From positions 106,699,884 through 106,763,883 of the forward strand of contig OW799234.1 in NCBI GenBank assembly GCA_941918925.1: a stretch of 64,000 nucleotides of DNA. The letters are read 5' to 3'. This DNA is from Phyto melanocephala (taxonomy: Eukaryota > Arthropoda > Insecta > Diptera > Rhinophoridae). Numbering within the stretch: the first letter of the stretch is position 1; each line of letters starts with the position of its first letter. A program made the translations under genes and the position numbers. This document shows, in pieces, positions 46,972-59,736 of this stretch. The notes beneath the pieces were generated by a model. The model was not told the DNA's origin. It saw only the letters and a list, made by a program, of their open reading frames with translations, and ran no database searches.

Positions 46972-47981
46972 TTAACCTTCACGGTGAGTGTAAGGGTATA
47001 TTATACGGTTGTCATTCTGTGTAAAATTTCTACAATATTCATTTCCGACCCCATAGAGTATAAATATATTTTCTGAAATGTTAAGAACAGGGGATTTGAC
47101 TAAGAATTATTCATCTGTCCGTCTATCTGAATGTATGCTGAAGTCAACCCTACATCGGCAAGACCCGTGTAAGGCATCAAAATATCAGAAATATTCGGTA
47201 TTGAAAATTAGCATTATCGCCCCATAACTTTCTAAAATATGAGCCAATAATCATGACTGCCTGTTTTTTGCTTGTTTTAACTATAAAAATTAAAACTTTC
47301 CAGCCCCAGGATAATTTATAGACTCGGTTGTTACTATTAATTGACTTGGTATACTTCTGGTTATAGGCAAAAATTATTAGAAAAAATATATATTTTTTAA
47401 AAAATATCAAATTTATTTCGACTCTTAAATAGTTTTTGAAAACGCTTAAGACACCAAATTATAAGCTGTAATCTCAGAAATTATTTCTAAGGAAAACTAA
47501 CAAATCGGTTTGAACCAGAGTACAACTGCTTTGGTGTTTTTCTTAAAATTATTATTTTTCAATTTCTTTACAACCAAGAGAGCCAATATTGGGATCGAAT
47601 CAAAGGACTTGGGTATTATTTCAAGAAAAAAAAATCCAAGATGGCATCTTAATAAATGTGCCAAATATAGTAGTTACGTTTTTGTCGCCTTAAATCCCCA
47701 TAATATTAGTATCAAATAAAAGACGCCAAGATGGCGTCTAAAACAAAATAGCGGAACAAATTTTTTTTAACCCCAATAATATCGGAATCAAATGAAAGGA
47801 CTTGACTAGTAGAATACAGCTAACTATGTAAAAATTTAAAATCGTAGATGGCGTTGGAAATAATAAGGAAAATGGCGTATTACATGAAATCTATAATCTG
47901 GGTTAAGCTATGATATGGTAAATGACGGTGAAGGGTATTTTAAGACTCGGCACGGCCCAACATAACGCTCGTACTTGTTCT
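46972..47981 (+). mobile_element. INE-1-like element (subfamily A)
   Basis: A head with CCTTCACGGTGAGTGTAAGG is followed by TTTCCGACCCCATAGAGTA, TCTGTCCGTCTATCTG and a long body with AGATGGCGTC blocks. It ends at GGTGAAGGGTATTTTAAGAC, CGGCACGGCCCAACATAACG and CTCGTACTTGTTC. Confidence 0.65.
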
Positions 47982-48823
47982 TTTTATAGTTGTCTTTTAA
48001 GAATTTTTAAGATTTTTTGAAATGTTTTCTATCACATTTTTGTTAAAATAATAATTTGTTTGATGTCATAACTTTTCCGTTTTAAATAATTGGACAAATG
48101 CTTAATTTAAATATGTATATGATTTGGAAATATTTGACTATGTATTTACAAAGAATATATGTATGTATTTGCATGGTACAAGGAAACCAGGTAAACTCGT
48201 CCCTACAACAGGCAATCTGTTTTTGTAAAAAAAAAAACAAAACTATCATCACATATTTATATTTTTCTTCAAAGCATGTCAGGGTTGAACATTTAAAATT
48301 GTTTAGGGTACCACATGTTTTTGTGAATAATTGATTAAAAGTGTTAAAAAATTATTGTTAAACAAAAATTAAAAAAAATTTATATTTGTGAGCAAGATTC
48401 TGGATCTTACGTTACTTTAAAATATCAAATATTATTAATTAAAGTACACTCGAATTAACTTTTCCATCTCTGTATTATTTTCTCCTTATAATTTCTACTT
48501 TTCCTTACCCTACATTTACATATGTGAAAGTATTAAAAATTAAATATCAATAAAATACGCTACTTTCATGAAAATTTCTTTTTCATTTACAGAGGAAAGT
48601 GAAATTTCATTTTTAAAATGTCGTCGAAGCGCAGAGTCGCAATAACTGCTATTCATTGAACATTCATTGAGCTAAATTTGCCTCCATTTTTTTACTATCT
48701 TTTAAAAGGAAATAGTTGAAAATATTTATATTTTTTATTTTTCAATAAAATGTTTGTTTTAAAAAGACAGTTGTATTCTTTATGTATATTTGACAAACAA
48801 GTATTATATTAATTAATATTTCA

Positions 48824-49907
48824 TATATGTGACAGCGTATAGAGAAAGGGATCTAAGGGTAAAAACAGGTTTTGTTCAGGAGAGCCATTTTAAAGATTAA
48901 ATGATTTTTTTATACCTTTCACACAGTGAAAAAGGGTATATATAGCTTTGTCATTCAGTTTGTAATTTCTACAATTTTCATTTCCGACCCCATAAAGTAT
49001 ATATTTTCTGAAAGCTTATGAATATAGGAGTCGATTAAGCCCTGACAGTCTGTCCGTCTGCCCGTGTGTTGGTTGAAATAAACTTTTGGAAGCAACTATA
49101 TGTTCCTCAGATCTATATATAGTATCAATCTCTTGGAAATATCCAGGAATGAATCGCTATTGAAATTCAACACAATCGCCCCATAACTTTCTGAGATATG
49201 AGCAAAAAACCACGACCACCTCGTTTTTTTCACAATTACAACAACAACATACATATATACATACATGTAAAAACATGCCAAAAACAAAAAAATACAAAAA
49301 AAAAAAATATTTTAAAAATAAAAAAAATAATAAAAAAAAATACAAAAAAAAAAAATTTAAAAACAAATTGAAAAAAAATTTAAAAAAAAATATTAAAAAA
49401 ATAATAAAATATAAATAATATATTAAATAAAATAACATAAAATTTTTTTGGCACAGCTGGGATTCGATGCCACATTTATTCTAACCAGTATATACATATG
49501 TACGTATTTTATATGAGATGAATGGTGATACAAACAATTGTTATTGCATGACTACACGTTGTGAAGGGTATATAAGATTCGGCCGAATATAGCACTGTTA
49601 CTTGTTATTTTTTTAAATTGTTCATAAGGAAAAAAATAAATTTTTTGTAGTTTCGTAAAATCAAGTTATTTTGTTAATTTGGTAGGGAATAAAATATAAA
49701 AATACATAAATTTTACCGTTAGGTCCCTTTCTATTTGCGCTTAGAATCGTCGACTTCACTTGTATAAAATGCGCAAATCTCTAGGAGGGAACACTTTTGG
49801 GGCACGGGATCGGTCTCATTCGATGCTCAGATGTTGTCCACATCAAAAAAAGTGAAAATTGTTTTATTTACCCTTAGGTCTTTTTCTCTATGCGCTGTCA
49901 CATATAT
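48824..49907. mobile_element. TIR element with about 37-bp inverted ends, hosting an INE-1-like copy
   Basis: TATATGTGACAGCGTATAGA with the following AGGG..CTAAGGGTAAA at the left is matched inversely at the right end (49869-49907). A third, internal copy of the TTACC-TTAGGTCCCTTTCT arm lies at about 49714-49741. The INE-1-like copy at 48911-49607 is nested inside. There is no coding capacity of its own. Confidence 0.65.
48911..49607 (+). mobile_element. INE-1-like element (subfamily A) with A-rich core
   Basis: Head ATACCTTTCACACAGTG, then TTTCCGACCCCATAAAGTA, CTGTCCGTCTGCCCGTG, an A-rich block (about 49280-49440), GGCACAGCTGGGATTCG, and terminus GATTCGGCCGAATATAGC and TTACTTGTTAT. Confidence 0.7.
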
Positions 49908-49908
49908 A

Positions 49909-50792
49909 ACAAGTAAGAGCGCTATATTCGGCCGTGCCGAATCTTATATACCCTTCACAACGTGTAGTCATGCAATAACAATAGTTTGTATCACCATTCA
50001 TCCCATATGAAATACGTACATACTTATAAAAACATACATATATAAAAACATCCCATTGTAAAATTATAAATTTACGTATGTATGTTAAAAAAAAATAAAA
50101 AAAAAAATTTAAAAAAAAACTTAAAAAAAAAAATTTAAAAAAAAAATTAAAAAAAAAAAATAAAAAAAAAAATTAAAAAAAAAAAATTAAAAAAAAAAAA
50201 GTTAAAAAAATAATTTAAATATATATAATTAATATAAAACAAAAAAAAAATAAAAAAAAAAATTAAAAAAAAAAAAATAAAAATATAAATAATATATTAA
50301 ATAAAAAATTAAAAAAAAAATTAAAAAAAAAATTTTTAAAATATAAAAAAAAATTTTTTTTTGGCTCAGCTGGGATTCCTTGCCACGTTTTCTCTAACCA
50401 GTATACACGTTTGTATGTATGTATGTATGTTGTTGTTGTAATGTTGTTTTTGTGAAAAAAAATCGAGGTGGTCGTGGGTTTTTGCTCATATCTCAGTTGT
50501 TTATGTACCGATGTTTCTGATTTTCAATACCGTTCTACTCCCGAATATTTCTGATATTTTAATGCCTCACCCGGGTCCAAGCGATATCGGGGGGCTTCAA
50601 AAAGTTGATTTCAACATACACACGGACAGACGGTCAGACGGACAGACTGACAAAGCTTAATCGACTCCCCTATTCATAAGCTTTCAGAAAATATATACTT
50701 TATGGGGTCGGAAATGAAAATTGTAGAAATTTCACACGGAATGACAAACCTATATATGTATACCCTTTTTCACTGTGTGAAGTGTATAAAAA
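49909..50792 (-). mobile_element. INE-1-like element (subfamily A) with A-rich core, full length
   Basis: Read on the minus strand, it has the complete head (ATACACTTCACACAGTG), GACCCCATAAAGTATATA, GTCCGTCTGACCGTCTGTCC and an A/T-homopolymer core, and ends in GATTCGGCACGGCCGAATA and GCGCTCTTACTTGTTA. It is the best-preserved copy in the window and lies head-to-head with a different copy 300 bp away. Confidence 0.75.
50085..50360. repeat. A-rich low-complexity tract
   Basis: Runs of 5-11 A are separated by T or TT for about 275 bp. It is the core of the INE-1-like copy above; a shorter tract sits at 49280-49440 in its neighbour. Confidence 0.85.
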
Positions 50793-52461
50793 TAAGTTAT
50801 ATGTATTTACAATTATTTATTGTGATCTGTTATTTAATATCAATTAAATTAAAAAAAATTATTGAATATATTATAAATATGCTAAGATTTTTCCGAACTT
50901 TCAAATGTCAAACTTCAATAACAAAATATGCAAAGAAATTTTTCTCTAAAAAGCAAAAAAATTTTATAAATTTTTCTCTTCTTTTTATTTTAGTCGTAAA
51001 AAAATCAAAATAAAATAAATAAAATTTTATTTTTTTTTATGATTTCATTTGGTTTTGTTAAGACAAATTTGGAGTAGAGTAAATAATGTTATATCCTGTA
51101 CAAACAACAACTCTATAAAGGTCATAATGATTAGATTATGAATAGAAAAAAAGTAGTATTAAGTGAAGCTAAAGCAACAGTGGTAGACATTTTCGGACAA
51201 AAGTTCTTTCTATGGTACTATTCTAAACATAGTACATAAAATGCCGTTGTCATCTACGTCCGTAGTTGTTAACATATCTTGCCGACAAAAGCCGAGTAAT
51301 TTTTTTTTATACCATTTTTACATTGACGACGACTTATATTATAAGGAATTTTTTAAGGCTTCTGTTTTTTTAAATTGTTTAAACCATTTTTTTTTGTAAC
51401 TATTCATTAACAGTAAGCAATTAATAATTTTATTTTTTTTTGAGTTGGTACTTTGTATCTTTTTTTGCTGGTGCCTTGTACCGATTACCCTTGATTTATA
51501 GTTTTTAACATACACATACATATATGTACATTGATATGTACTTTAGTTATGTATATGTATGTATGTGTTCTACTATAATACTACTTATTATTTGTGATGC
51601 CAGCATCTACTTAACATGGTCCTTTCGGTTTCTGGCAAATGTGTTGCACGTGCAAAATTGCTACTTATTTCGAACTCTGCTTAATATTATTTGTTATTTT
51701 CATTTTTGGTCTTCATTTTGGCAACTTTATAAAATGCAATCTATTGGAATGTGATTTTATTAGAAGCAGAAATTCTCTAAAAATAAAACAAACAAGAAAA
51801 ATGAAATAGATTGTTAAAAATGTTGTGAGGAAAGGACAAAACAGAAATTCCTTTGACATGAAGTATGACCGTTGTCTATTCTTGATTTAATTTCCGTTAA
51901 CGTTATTTCGGTTTGTTTTGTTTATTTTTTTGATATTTTCTTTTTTTTTTTATAAATTTACTACATTTTTCTAGATTTTTTCTATCAAATAAAATTAAAT
52001 TTTTTTATATTTGGTTTCTTAAACGAATATCTTCCCGGAAATGCAATTTGTTTTAAATCACAAAAAAAAAAAAAACAAATGACAAATAAGGAACATCTTA
52101 CTAATGAAATAAAAAGATTTAGTAAAGATGTGCTTTGTTTGAAATTTCTAAATTAAACGGATGTTAACACATTGAAAGACCATAAATAAAGAAATCTATT
52201 ATAGACGTTAGTATTTAAGTTAATAAATGGATACAATCAAAGATTTCATTAAGGTGAAATGGAAGAAATTAAATAAAAATACAAATTATTGGTACAATAC
52301 TTTATCAATGTTTAAGAGAAACAAGGAAAAGTAATTTTACATTTTGGTTCAGCAGATACTACACGGCATGTTTTGTAAGCTGACTTATATGAAATTTTAT
52401 TTTCCAACAAACCGCTGCTAACAGTTTTCCAGTCGCAAAGATTTCTACTAACAGAAAATTC
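50793..52461. other. upstream sprint intron, AT-rich, no gene seen
   Basis: Only low-complexity frames and short TATG tracts are present. No exon encoding the missing SH2 half was recognised. Confidence 0.4.
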
Positions 52462-52975
52462 TTGGTGGCTTGTCAGAATATAGAGCAAGCTCAAAGTGTA
52501 ATTTGTCAGATGACTTTTCATATGTGTTTTACAGACTTTGTCAATATAGAGCGCTATAGACAGATGATAATCAACTTTTTATGGCCAAAAGTAGAAGAAG
52601 TTGATCTTGACAACATTTGGTTCCAACAAGACGAGACAACACACAACAAATGCAACAATTGAATTATTGCGAGAAAAGTTTGGAGATTCGATTATTTTAA
52701 GAAATTGTGACATTGAATGGCCAATGACAGTAACGCTGTTACAAGCTTAATTTCGAAACAAGTACAGATCGATGATTCCACCAGACCAAAAACCACACCA
52801 AACTGTCAATTTAGGTAAATGTAATGGTAAATGGTGATTGATCAAAATAAACCAGACTCTTTTCAAGATTTAGAAGTCAATATTGAACGTGTCATTCATG
52901 ACATACGACTTGATTTAGTGGAAAAAGTGCTCCAAAATTGGTCTCATCGAATTCGTTCCAGCAAAAGAAATCGTG
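52462..52975 (+). pseudogene. mariner-type transposase remnant
   Basis: Read across frames, the plus strand gives ERYRQMIINFLWPKVEEVD, NIWFQQDETTHN, then (another frame) IELLREKFGDS and IEWP, and finally SFQDLEVNIERVIHDIR and VEKVLQNWSHRIRSSKRNRG. This is the C-terminal half of a Tc1/mariner transposase. WFQQDxT carries one catalytic Asp; the DLTP-LDYFLWG region is destroyed. Frameshifts and in-frame stops make it dead. I could not place the inverted ends. Confidence 0.75.
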
Positions 52976-53937
52976 GAGGCCATTTTAATGACTTTTTATT
53001 TAGAACTAAATTGCATTATTGTTATTCACATTACTATTCACTACTGAATTTCCTTAACAATAAGTGTGCTTTTAAAGAAATCATATCACTCTTATTGGAA
53101 AACCTGATACTTCCTAAAGCACTTCTGTTATTTAAATTAAAAAGCACAGTTAGTGTAAAGACAGCTTTACATTACAATGCCAAAAACATTGTCCACCTCA
53201 AATATATTTGCACATATTTTATAGCTTTTAATTATTGTCTCTACAACTTATCAACATTTGTGCAGACATTCAGTAGTTAAACTAAGACTCGTATGCAAAT
53301 ATTTGCCATATTTATGTACTTCCATGCATAAGATGTGCAACATCTTATTTTTTACAGACTTTGTACGTAAATAAGAAGAAAAGATTATGCAATAATGTGG
53401 AAAGTTATGTTAATGGATGGATATATATGAACAGAATTTCATATAATTTGAGTTTTTACTGCAAGTAGTTGGTTGATTTTCATTTAAGTTTGTATGTATT
53501 GCTAGGCAAATATGTATTGTATTAATAAGGTCCTTCTAAGACATAAGTATGTTTTCAATCATCCATAATATTTACAAAGAAGTTTTATTGATTAAAAGAT
53601 GTTCCAAGTCAAAATGCCTATGAGTTGATTTAATGCTGTAATAAACTATTTTAATTATAAAGATAAAAATAAAACAACTAAGTTATCGATATTATTTCAA
53701 ACATCTTCAAACATTTGTAAAGAAGCATCTTCTGTAGGACTTTTTAAGTACATGCACTCAGAAACAACTATTGCTTTAATATTTATAGTTAATTAAAAAT
53801 TAGATTTGGTTTTTAGTTTGCATTACATTTATAGTTAATTGAATTCGGTTTTTAATTGATTTTAAATGCTTTTGAAAAACAAAACAATTTCTGTTAGATG
53901 GAAGAAAAAAATAAAATTCAAAAATACTAAAGACATA

Positions 53938-54046
53938 GGGACGTATTCATAAAAAATATTTTAGGTTTATTGAAGGCTTATTTGAAAAATTTCTTTACAA
54001 CATCTGTTAATAAGCCTTTAATAAATATTTTTTATGAATACGGCCC
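53938..54046. mobile_element. 109-bp MITE, nearly all palindrome
   Basis: Ends GGGACGTATTCATAAAAAAT and GGGCCGTATTCATAAAAAAT (inverted) match over 24 bp with one mismatch and are flanked by ATA on both sides. The loop is about 60 bp. Confidence 0.7.
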
Positions 54047-54418
54047 ATAGTTTTTTACAAAACGTAGCCTTGAATGATAAATTTAACAAAACTGTGTTCA
54101 ATTGTCCTGTAAATTGAGGGGATGAAAATAAAAAATTGTAGCATATCTAGAGGAGAAAGTTCTGGTAAATTAAATATAAAAAGTATGTGGTATTACTTAT
54201 ACAGTAATGAGTTTTAGGGCCATTATTAAAACTTGGAATTACTTAAAAGTAGGATTTTATCAGGCCGATAAACAGTTATTTATTTTTAAATCTTCACTTT
54301 AATCTTAAGTAAGCGTTAAGTTAAAGACAAGTTTATTAAACCTGGCAGGTTAAATTAAAGTTGTAATAATATTGTAAACTTCGACAAAATTTTACCTTAT
54401 TTCTTTTTCTTATTACAG

Positions 54419-54479
54419 ATGTGTCAAAGCTATTACTTATCAAAGCTTGAAGTATTCCGCTGGACTTGTACCGTAATAG
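54419..54479 (+). other. candidate 61-nt plus-strand mini-exon
   Basis: A good acceptor (pyrimidine tract, TTATTACAG) and a strong donor (G|GTAAGT) frame 61 nt that are open in the ATG frame (MCQSYYLSKLEVFRWTCTVI). It is on the strand opposite sprint. No partner exon was found, so this may be chance. Confidence 0.25.
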
Positions 54480-54876
54480 GTAAGTTATTAAGTATTTGTA
54501 TTCATTCTCTTAAAAAAACCATTTAAAAAAAAAACTATATGCGCTTATGTTGAGGATGCCAACCTATTATTTTTGGAAGCCGTCGTTCGACCACACAATG
54601 TATTTTCATGGCTTCTTCATTTCTGATACTTTAGTAATTACATGGAAAAAATATAAATTTTACAATGAAAACAATAACAAATATCAAAAAACTTTTGCAG
54701 TTTCATTAATTCATTTTATTTTTTATAAGAACTGGAGGTTAATTTATTATTCTAAAATTTCAAATAAAGAAGTGACTAAATTATTTAAGATTTTATTAAA
54801 AAATTATAGAAATTTTACCAATTTTTCTCACTACTTTAATTGAAATTTTTCGCAATATTATTTTTAAAAAAATATA

Positions 54877-55393
54877 AGGTCCGCCAAATAATAAGAAAAT
54901 GTTATAAAAAAAAGTGTAGCTTCGGCTGTGTGGCACGTAGCGCCGTCCTGTGAACAAAAATTCGTTCAACATGGCCCGATAACGATCGCCATTGATTGTA
55001 ACGGCCACTCCTTTGTTATTTTCGAAGAAAAATGGCCCAATTATGCCTCTGGACTAAAATCCGCACCAAACAGTGACTCGTTTTGAGTGTATCGGCTTTT
55101 CAATGTATGCGTGCGGGTTTTCTGTGCCCTAAATGCGACAATTTTGCTTGTTTACATACCCGCCAAGATTAAAATAAGCTTCATCTGAAAAGATGATTTT
55201 TTTTGGCAAAATCGGCCAAAGTAATGTCGCAATATTTCTCAGTGTTGTTCAAGCGTATACACAACCATATTCGTTCAGCGGAAGGATTAAACTAATTATC
55301 TGTCAAATCAGACATGAGCTAAGTGTTACCATTCACGAAATAAGCAAATAAGTAAATAAGTTTAAAAAAAAAACGTTAGATGGCGGACCCTAT
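54877..55393 (-). pseudogene. mariner-type element, internally deleted
   Basis: Inverted ends AGGTCCGCCA and GGGTCCGCCA bracket a minus-strand relic. Its frames give DEAYFNLGGYVNKQNC, ENPHAYIEKPIHSKRVT, WCGFWSRGIIGPFFFEN and VAVTINGDRYRAMLNEFLF, the middle of a Tc1/mariner transposase that includes a catalytic Asp. The C-terminal third is deleted and stops interrupt the frame. Confidence 0.8.
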
Positions 55394-55852
55394 ACTTAAT
55401 TTTTATTTAACTAATAGCAATATTTTTAAAATTGGAGCAAAATTAAATAATTTTTTAATTAATAATATTAATTTAGTAATTTAAATTCCTATATAATTTT
55501 TCTGTGAACTAAAAGCCCAAAATTATTTTTTGTTTACAAATAATATTATTCATCGTAAATTTCTTTCAAACTGTTATTATTTGTTAAAACTAGTTTAAAA
55601 AAATCTACCATTTTTGCACAGAAATATGAGCTATTTGTATTTAAATCTCTTTTATTTTTATTTCTGTAGACGTATGATTAATAAATAATAGATTTTTCAA
55701 ACGTACTACTAGACGTATGATCAATACAAAATATGCCTTTGATATCCATAAAAAAAATTAAATTAAATTTTCATAACTCAAATCAATAGTGCAAAAGAAA
55801 CTAATCTAAATGTGAAACAATTTTTTTTTTATAAATGAAGTGATTTTAAATA

Positions 55853-56736
55853 CAGTGCACTCCTGGTAATACATATTAACCCCATAACATATGAACCTCC
55901 CAAAATATGAACACTTTTCTTCTATTGACTACTCCGAAATATGAACTTTATTAAAAAGCTTTTAATTATGAACAGCAAATTTTTGTATTTTTGAAAAGAT
56001 TTTATTCACACAATTTTAAAATCTAAGCCAACTTCTAATTAAACAGCATAATAAATAATTTAAGGATTTTACTTGCTGTTTACTTTGAGATTGTCTTTAG
56101 CTGCCAATTAAAAATTCTCACATACACTAAGACAATAATTAATGTCAAATTTAGCCAGAATTCCATAATAATTTCTTAAATATAAAATCAACGTGAAAAC
56201 TTCTTAAATATATAAAAAAGCATAAGGTTTTAACTTTAGAGGATGTGCAAGTTTTACTTAATGTGACCTTCCAATTACCCACAAATGGAAAATATTTTCA
56301 TTTTGCGGTTGACTCTTAAATATGAGAGACTCAGAGGAGGGAATAATATATATAGTAACGAGAATGAAATAAAGGAGAAGCCAATAAAGATGAATAGGAG
56401 GTGCCAAAAAGGGCATTTTTGATAAAGCACTGCACTGCACTGGTCGAAAATAAAATCTTTACTCAGATAGTAAAGCAGGCTATCTTAAAGGTTAATAAAC
56501 CAAAGGAACAGCAACAACAACAACAAAAAAAAACAGATTTTTTGGAAGAAGTTTTTTTTCAAAAATTTAATTATTTTTCTTAAATCCAGTAAACAATAGA
56601 TACAAAATTTATACAAGAAACTTTGATTTTAGTGGAAAAACGCATAAAAAAATTAGATATCATTCGCAAATATGAGAAATTTTTCAAAGGTGTATTCGCT
56701 TAGTTTTGATTAGTTAAAATTATCGCGAGTTCACTG
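55853..56736. mobile_element. pogo/Tigger-like non-autonomous element
   Basis: Ends CAGTGCACTC and CAGTGAACTC (inverted) are flanked by TA on both sides. Subterminal repeats of AAATATGAAC occur at the left. A frame at 56401-56583 has a Gln run but no recognisable transposase motif. Confidence 0.6.
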
Positions 56737-56738
56737 TA

Positions 56739-58092
56739 GTTGCCATGTAAAAAAATAACATTAACTAATAAAACAACGGTTTCGTTCAGTACTTCTAGGT
56801 CGTGTGTTTTTTGCTGGGTAGTTTTGAAAATAAGAAGGGATTTTATATGGCAGTTGAGTTTAAATCTTATTTTATGACTTTATCATAGCTAATACACTGA
56901 TGTTATATTTATAATAACCTTAAGGCAAAATATGCACTGCACTTTGTTAAGCACAAGGTTTTATTTTCTTTTTCTTTTAATTTTGCTATGGAACTAAAAG
57001 GTTTTTTGTTTAAACTTAGAAAATATTACACATAAATTTTACAAATTAAATTTCGTAACCACAGAATGTTACACCCTCAAAATATTTGAAACAAAAACTT
57101 AAGTTGAACTGCATTTTTGAAATTTCATTAAAAAGAAATTTAGTCTCTTTCTCTTAGAATATGCAAACAAGCAACCAAAAAGTTAATATTCAGTTTGCTA
57201 ACAAACATATTTATGTAAATATATAAACAACATAAATATATTTGTCCTTTTTGTTCAATAATAATATTTTGTTTAAATTTATGTGACATAAATTAAAATC
57301 TATTATTATGAATTAACAAAAAAATTAATGACTTTAACCAGCAATACATGCAGCCATCCTTTAAAACACATACATACATCTTACGCCCACCTTCAGGTAC
57401 ACACACACACACTAGAAAAACAAAGTGTAAACAAAAGCTAAAGTAAATAGTAGAACATTTAAGGTGAATTTGTATGACTGGTAGTATTGGTAATAATATC
57501 CATTTATTTAGCATCTGGTAAACCGGAGGTAAATTACACATCACTGAACAATAGTAACAGCAACAACACCAGCAAAACTCATTAAAATTTCTACAATATG
57601 ATCACATCAGGACTCTTATAATATCCGTTAAATTAATTACAATATAAACAATTTAAACAGAAAATCAAATAGATAAACTCACACATACAAATTTGCCAAA
57701 ACAATTTGGCACAACATTATGATCTGATAAATGTTTGTTTATATTGTATTTTTTCTTTTGTTTTATACACTAAATAACGGCTAACAAATACAGCTACAAG
57801 GTACATACATACATACATAATAATGATTGTTTAAACAATAGATATTTCAATATTTATTTACTACACAATCTCTGACCAACAATTAACTGTTTTAAGGGGA
57901 AAAAGACGCATTTAAAAAATAAGCCATTAATTTTAGATTAATGCGCCTCCAAAGGCATTTTAGCATAAATTTCGGAAATTAAACTTCTCTACCACTACAA
58001 TACGAATACAAATTAAAGGCCATTATAAACACGCGCACACATTGCAAATATAACGGGATGAATACACACAAATAAATATCTACACACATATA
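56739..58092. other. upstream sprint intron, AT-rich, no gene seen
   Basis: No exon, terminal repeat or transposase similarity was seen. A (CA)n tract lies at 57398-57412 and a (CATA)n tract at 57804-57819. Confidence 0.4.
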
Positions 58093-58094
58093 TA

Positions 58095-59303
58095 GGGTGA
58101 TTCATTGTGCAGTTTGATTTTTAATAGGCTTTTTTTTTGACAGATCACATGCGACTCATATAAAACTGCTGTCATTTTTGTTTAGTTTCGTTTGGCAAGT
58201 CATCATGGAAGACTTACAATACAACAACGTCTCCAAATTGTTCAGCTGTATTATGAAAAATAGCGTTTTGATGTTTTATCGTGAAATTTTTTTTTTTTGA
58301 AATTTTGTTCAGTTATCGAACTGCTATAATTCGACCGGTTTTAACCGGTTTTCTCAGTTTTGTCGAAGTCAAATATTAAATTTAAATTTAAAATTAATAA
58401 TGCCCATTTTTCAAATATCGAATTAACCGCTTATTTTGGTACTACTAAACCGGTTATTGTTATGGGGCGCACAGTACTATTAAATTCATGCACACACAAA
58501 AATGCCCTACAAAAGTCAATCATAAAGAACTCATTTTGGAGGATTTGCTTTATTTAGAAAAGTGTCATAAATGATCTGAAATGCGAAAAAGATTACTTGA
58601 TTTTTGTGTTACTGTTTATTCGAATAAAACCGGTTAACCGGTTATTTTTTAAATGTTTAAACGAGAACCGGTTTTTTTTAAAAGCAACTATTTGGAATAT
58701 CCGAAAACCGGTTTTTCAAAAAAGTCGAAAAATCGATTTCCCGAGCTTCTATTCATTAAAAACAATAGTATGGTTTGGTTTGTGGGCTGGTGGAATCATT
58801 GGTCCATATTTCTTTAAAAATTAGCCAAGTCAGAATGTCACCTCTATTGTTAACCGTTATCGCACCATGACAGCTTCCGGAGATGCAAGCGCATGGTCTC
58901 GGTGAGCTCTTGTTTCAACAAGACGACACTACAGCGCGTGAAACAATTGACTTACTGAAAAATAATTTTGGTGAGCACTTAATTTCATGTTTTGCTATGG
59001 TAAGTTGGGCACCTGGATCGTGCAAAATCACAGCTTTAGAATATTTTCTCTGTGGATATTTAAAGTCTAAAGCCTTTAGGAATAAGCCAGCTACAATTAA
59101 TGGTTTGAAAGCAAACATTACTCGTGTTATTTCCGAGATACCTTCGGAATAAACCTCCTCAGATGTATTCGTGGCCAATATTTACATAATATTCTTCTTA
59201 TATTTTTATAGTAAAACCGATAAATTGTTCTTTTAATCGATAATATACATTTTAAGTTCCCTTTGAATTTATGTGTTCTATTTTGCGTTGCGATGAATAA
59301 CCC
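58095..59303 (+). pseudogene. mariner-type element with a nested MITE
   Basis: The left end GGGTGATTCATTGTGCAG and a diverged right inverse (GGGTTATTCATCG) bracket a broken plus-strand transposase. The start is near 58205 (a leader with LTIQQRLQ-like codons out of frame). After a nested CCGGTTTT-type element (about 58300-58745) come GLWAGGIIGPYFFKN, LLFQQDDTTARETIDLLKNN, LEYFLCGYLKSKAFRNKP and a last segment ending ITRVISEIPSE. One catalytic Asp (QQDDTT) is visible, and several stops and shifts are present. Confidence 0.8.
58300..58745. mobile_element. CCGGTTTT-type element nested in the mariner
   Basis: It shares GAAAACCGGTTT-x-AAAAAAGTCGAA and several ACCGGTT palindromes with the element at 28743-29287. 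It splits the transposase remnant between leader and catalytic core. Confidence 0.5.
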
Positions 59304-59736
59304 ATTATATATAAAACCATATGGTACTATCATTTTGCACCACATACACATTCATTTAAGCATTTGTAGATTGTCAGTTTGCATATGACGGGCTATGTTG
59401 AACTACCACAGTAGATGTGAACATGGCCTGTCATACAATAAACAATACAATTTGCCACATAAAACAGTAAAGGGAATTAAAGTAGCAGACATTTTTTTAA
59501 TTGAATTTTGAAAATTTTGTAAATAATAATAAAATTTCTTTTTGAATAGCTGAGTGTTTTTTGAAGATGTAAAAGAATAGTTTATTTTTTATTTGAGGTC
59601 AAGAAATTTCTCTGTCGTTTAACAAAAGATAGTACCGCTTGCAAGTTGAATATCTGGTAAATATCTCGCAATAATAGTTTTCCTTTTTTTCTTAATTCAT
59701 AACTGTTAATAATTCTTAATATTTTAATCAATTGAT

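Noticed and set aside
48598..48660. Acceptor-like TTTACAG followed by a short ATG frame (MSSKRRVAITAIH)
   Set aside because: Stops after 13 codons and has no donor or partner exon.
49157..49438. 93-codon Phe/Leu-rich frame resembling a membrane protein
   Set aside because: It is the translation of an A-rich tract in an INE-1-like element.
58360..58557. 65-codon frame in the mariner region
   Set aside because: It falls in the nested CCGGTTTT-type element and has no transposase motif.
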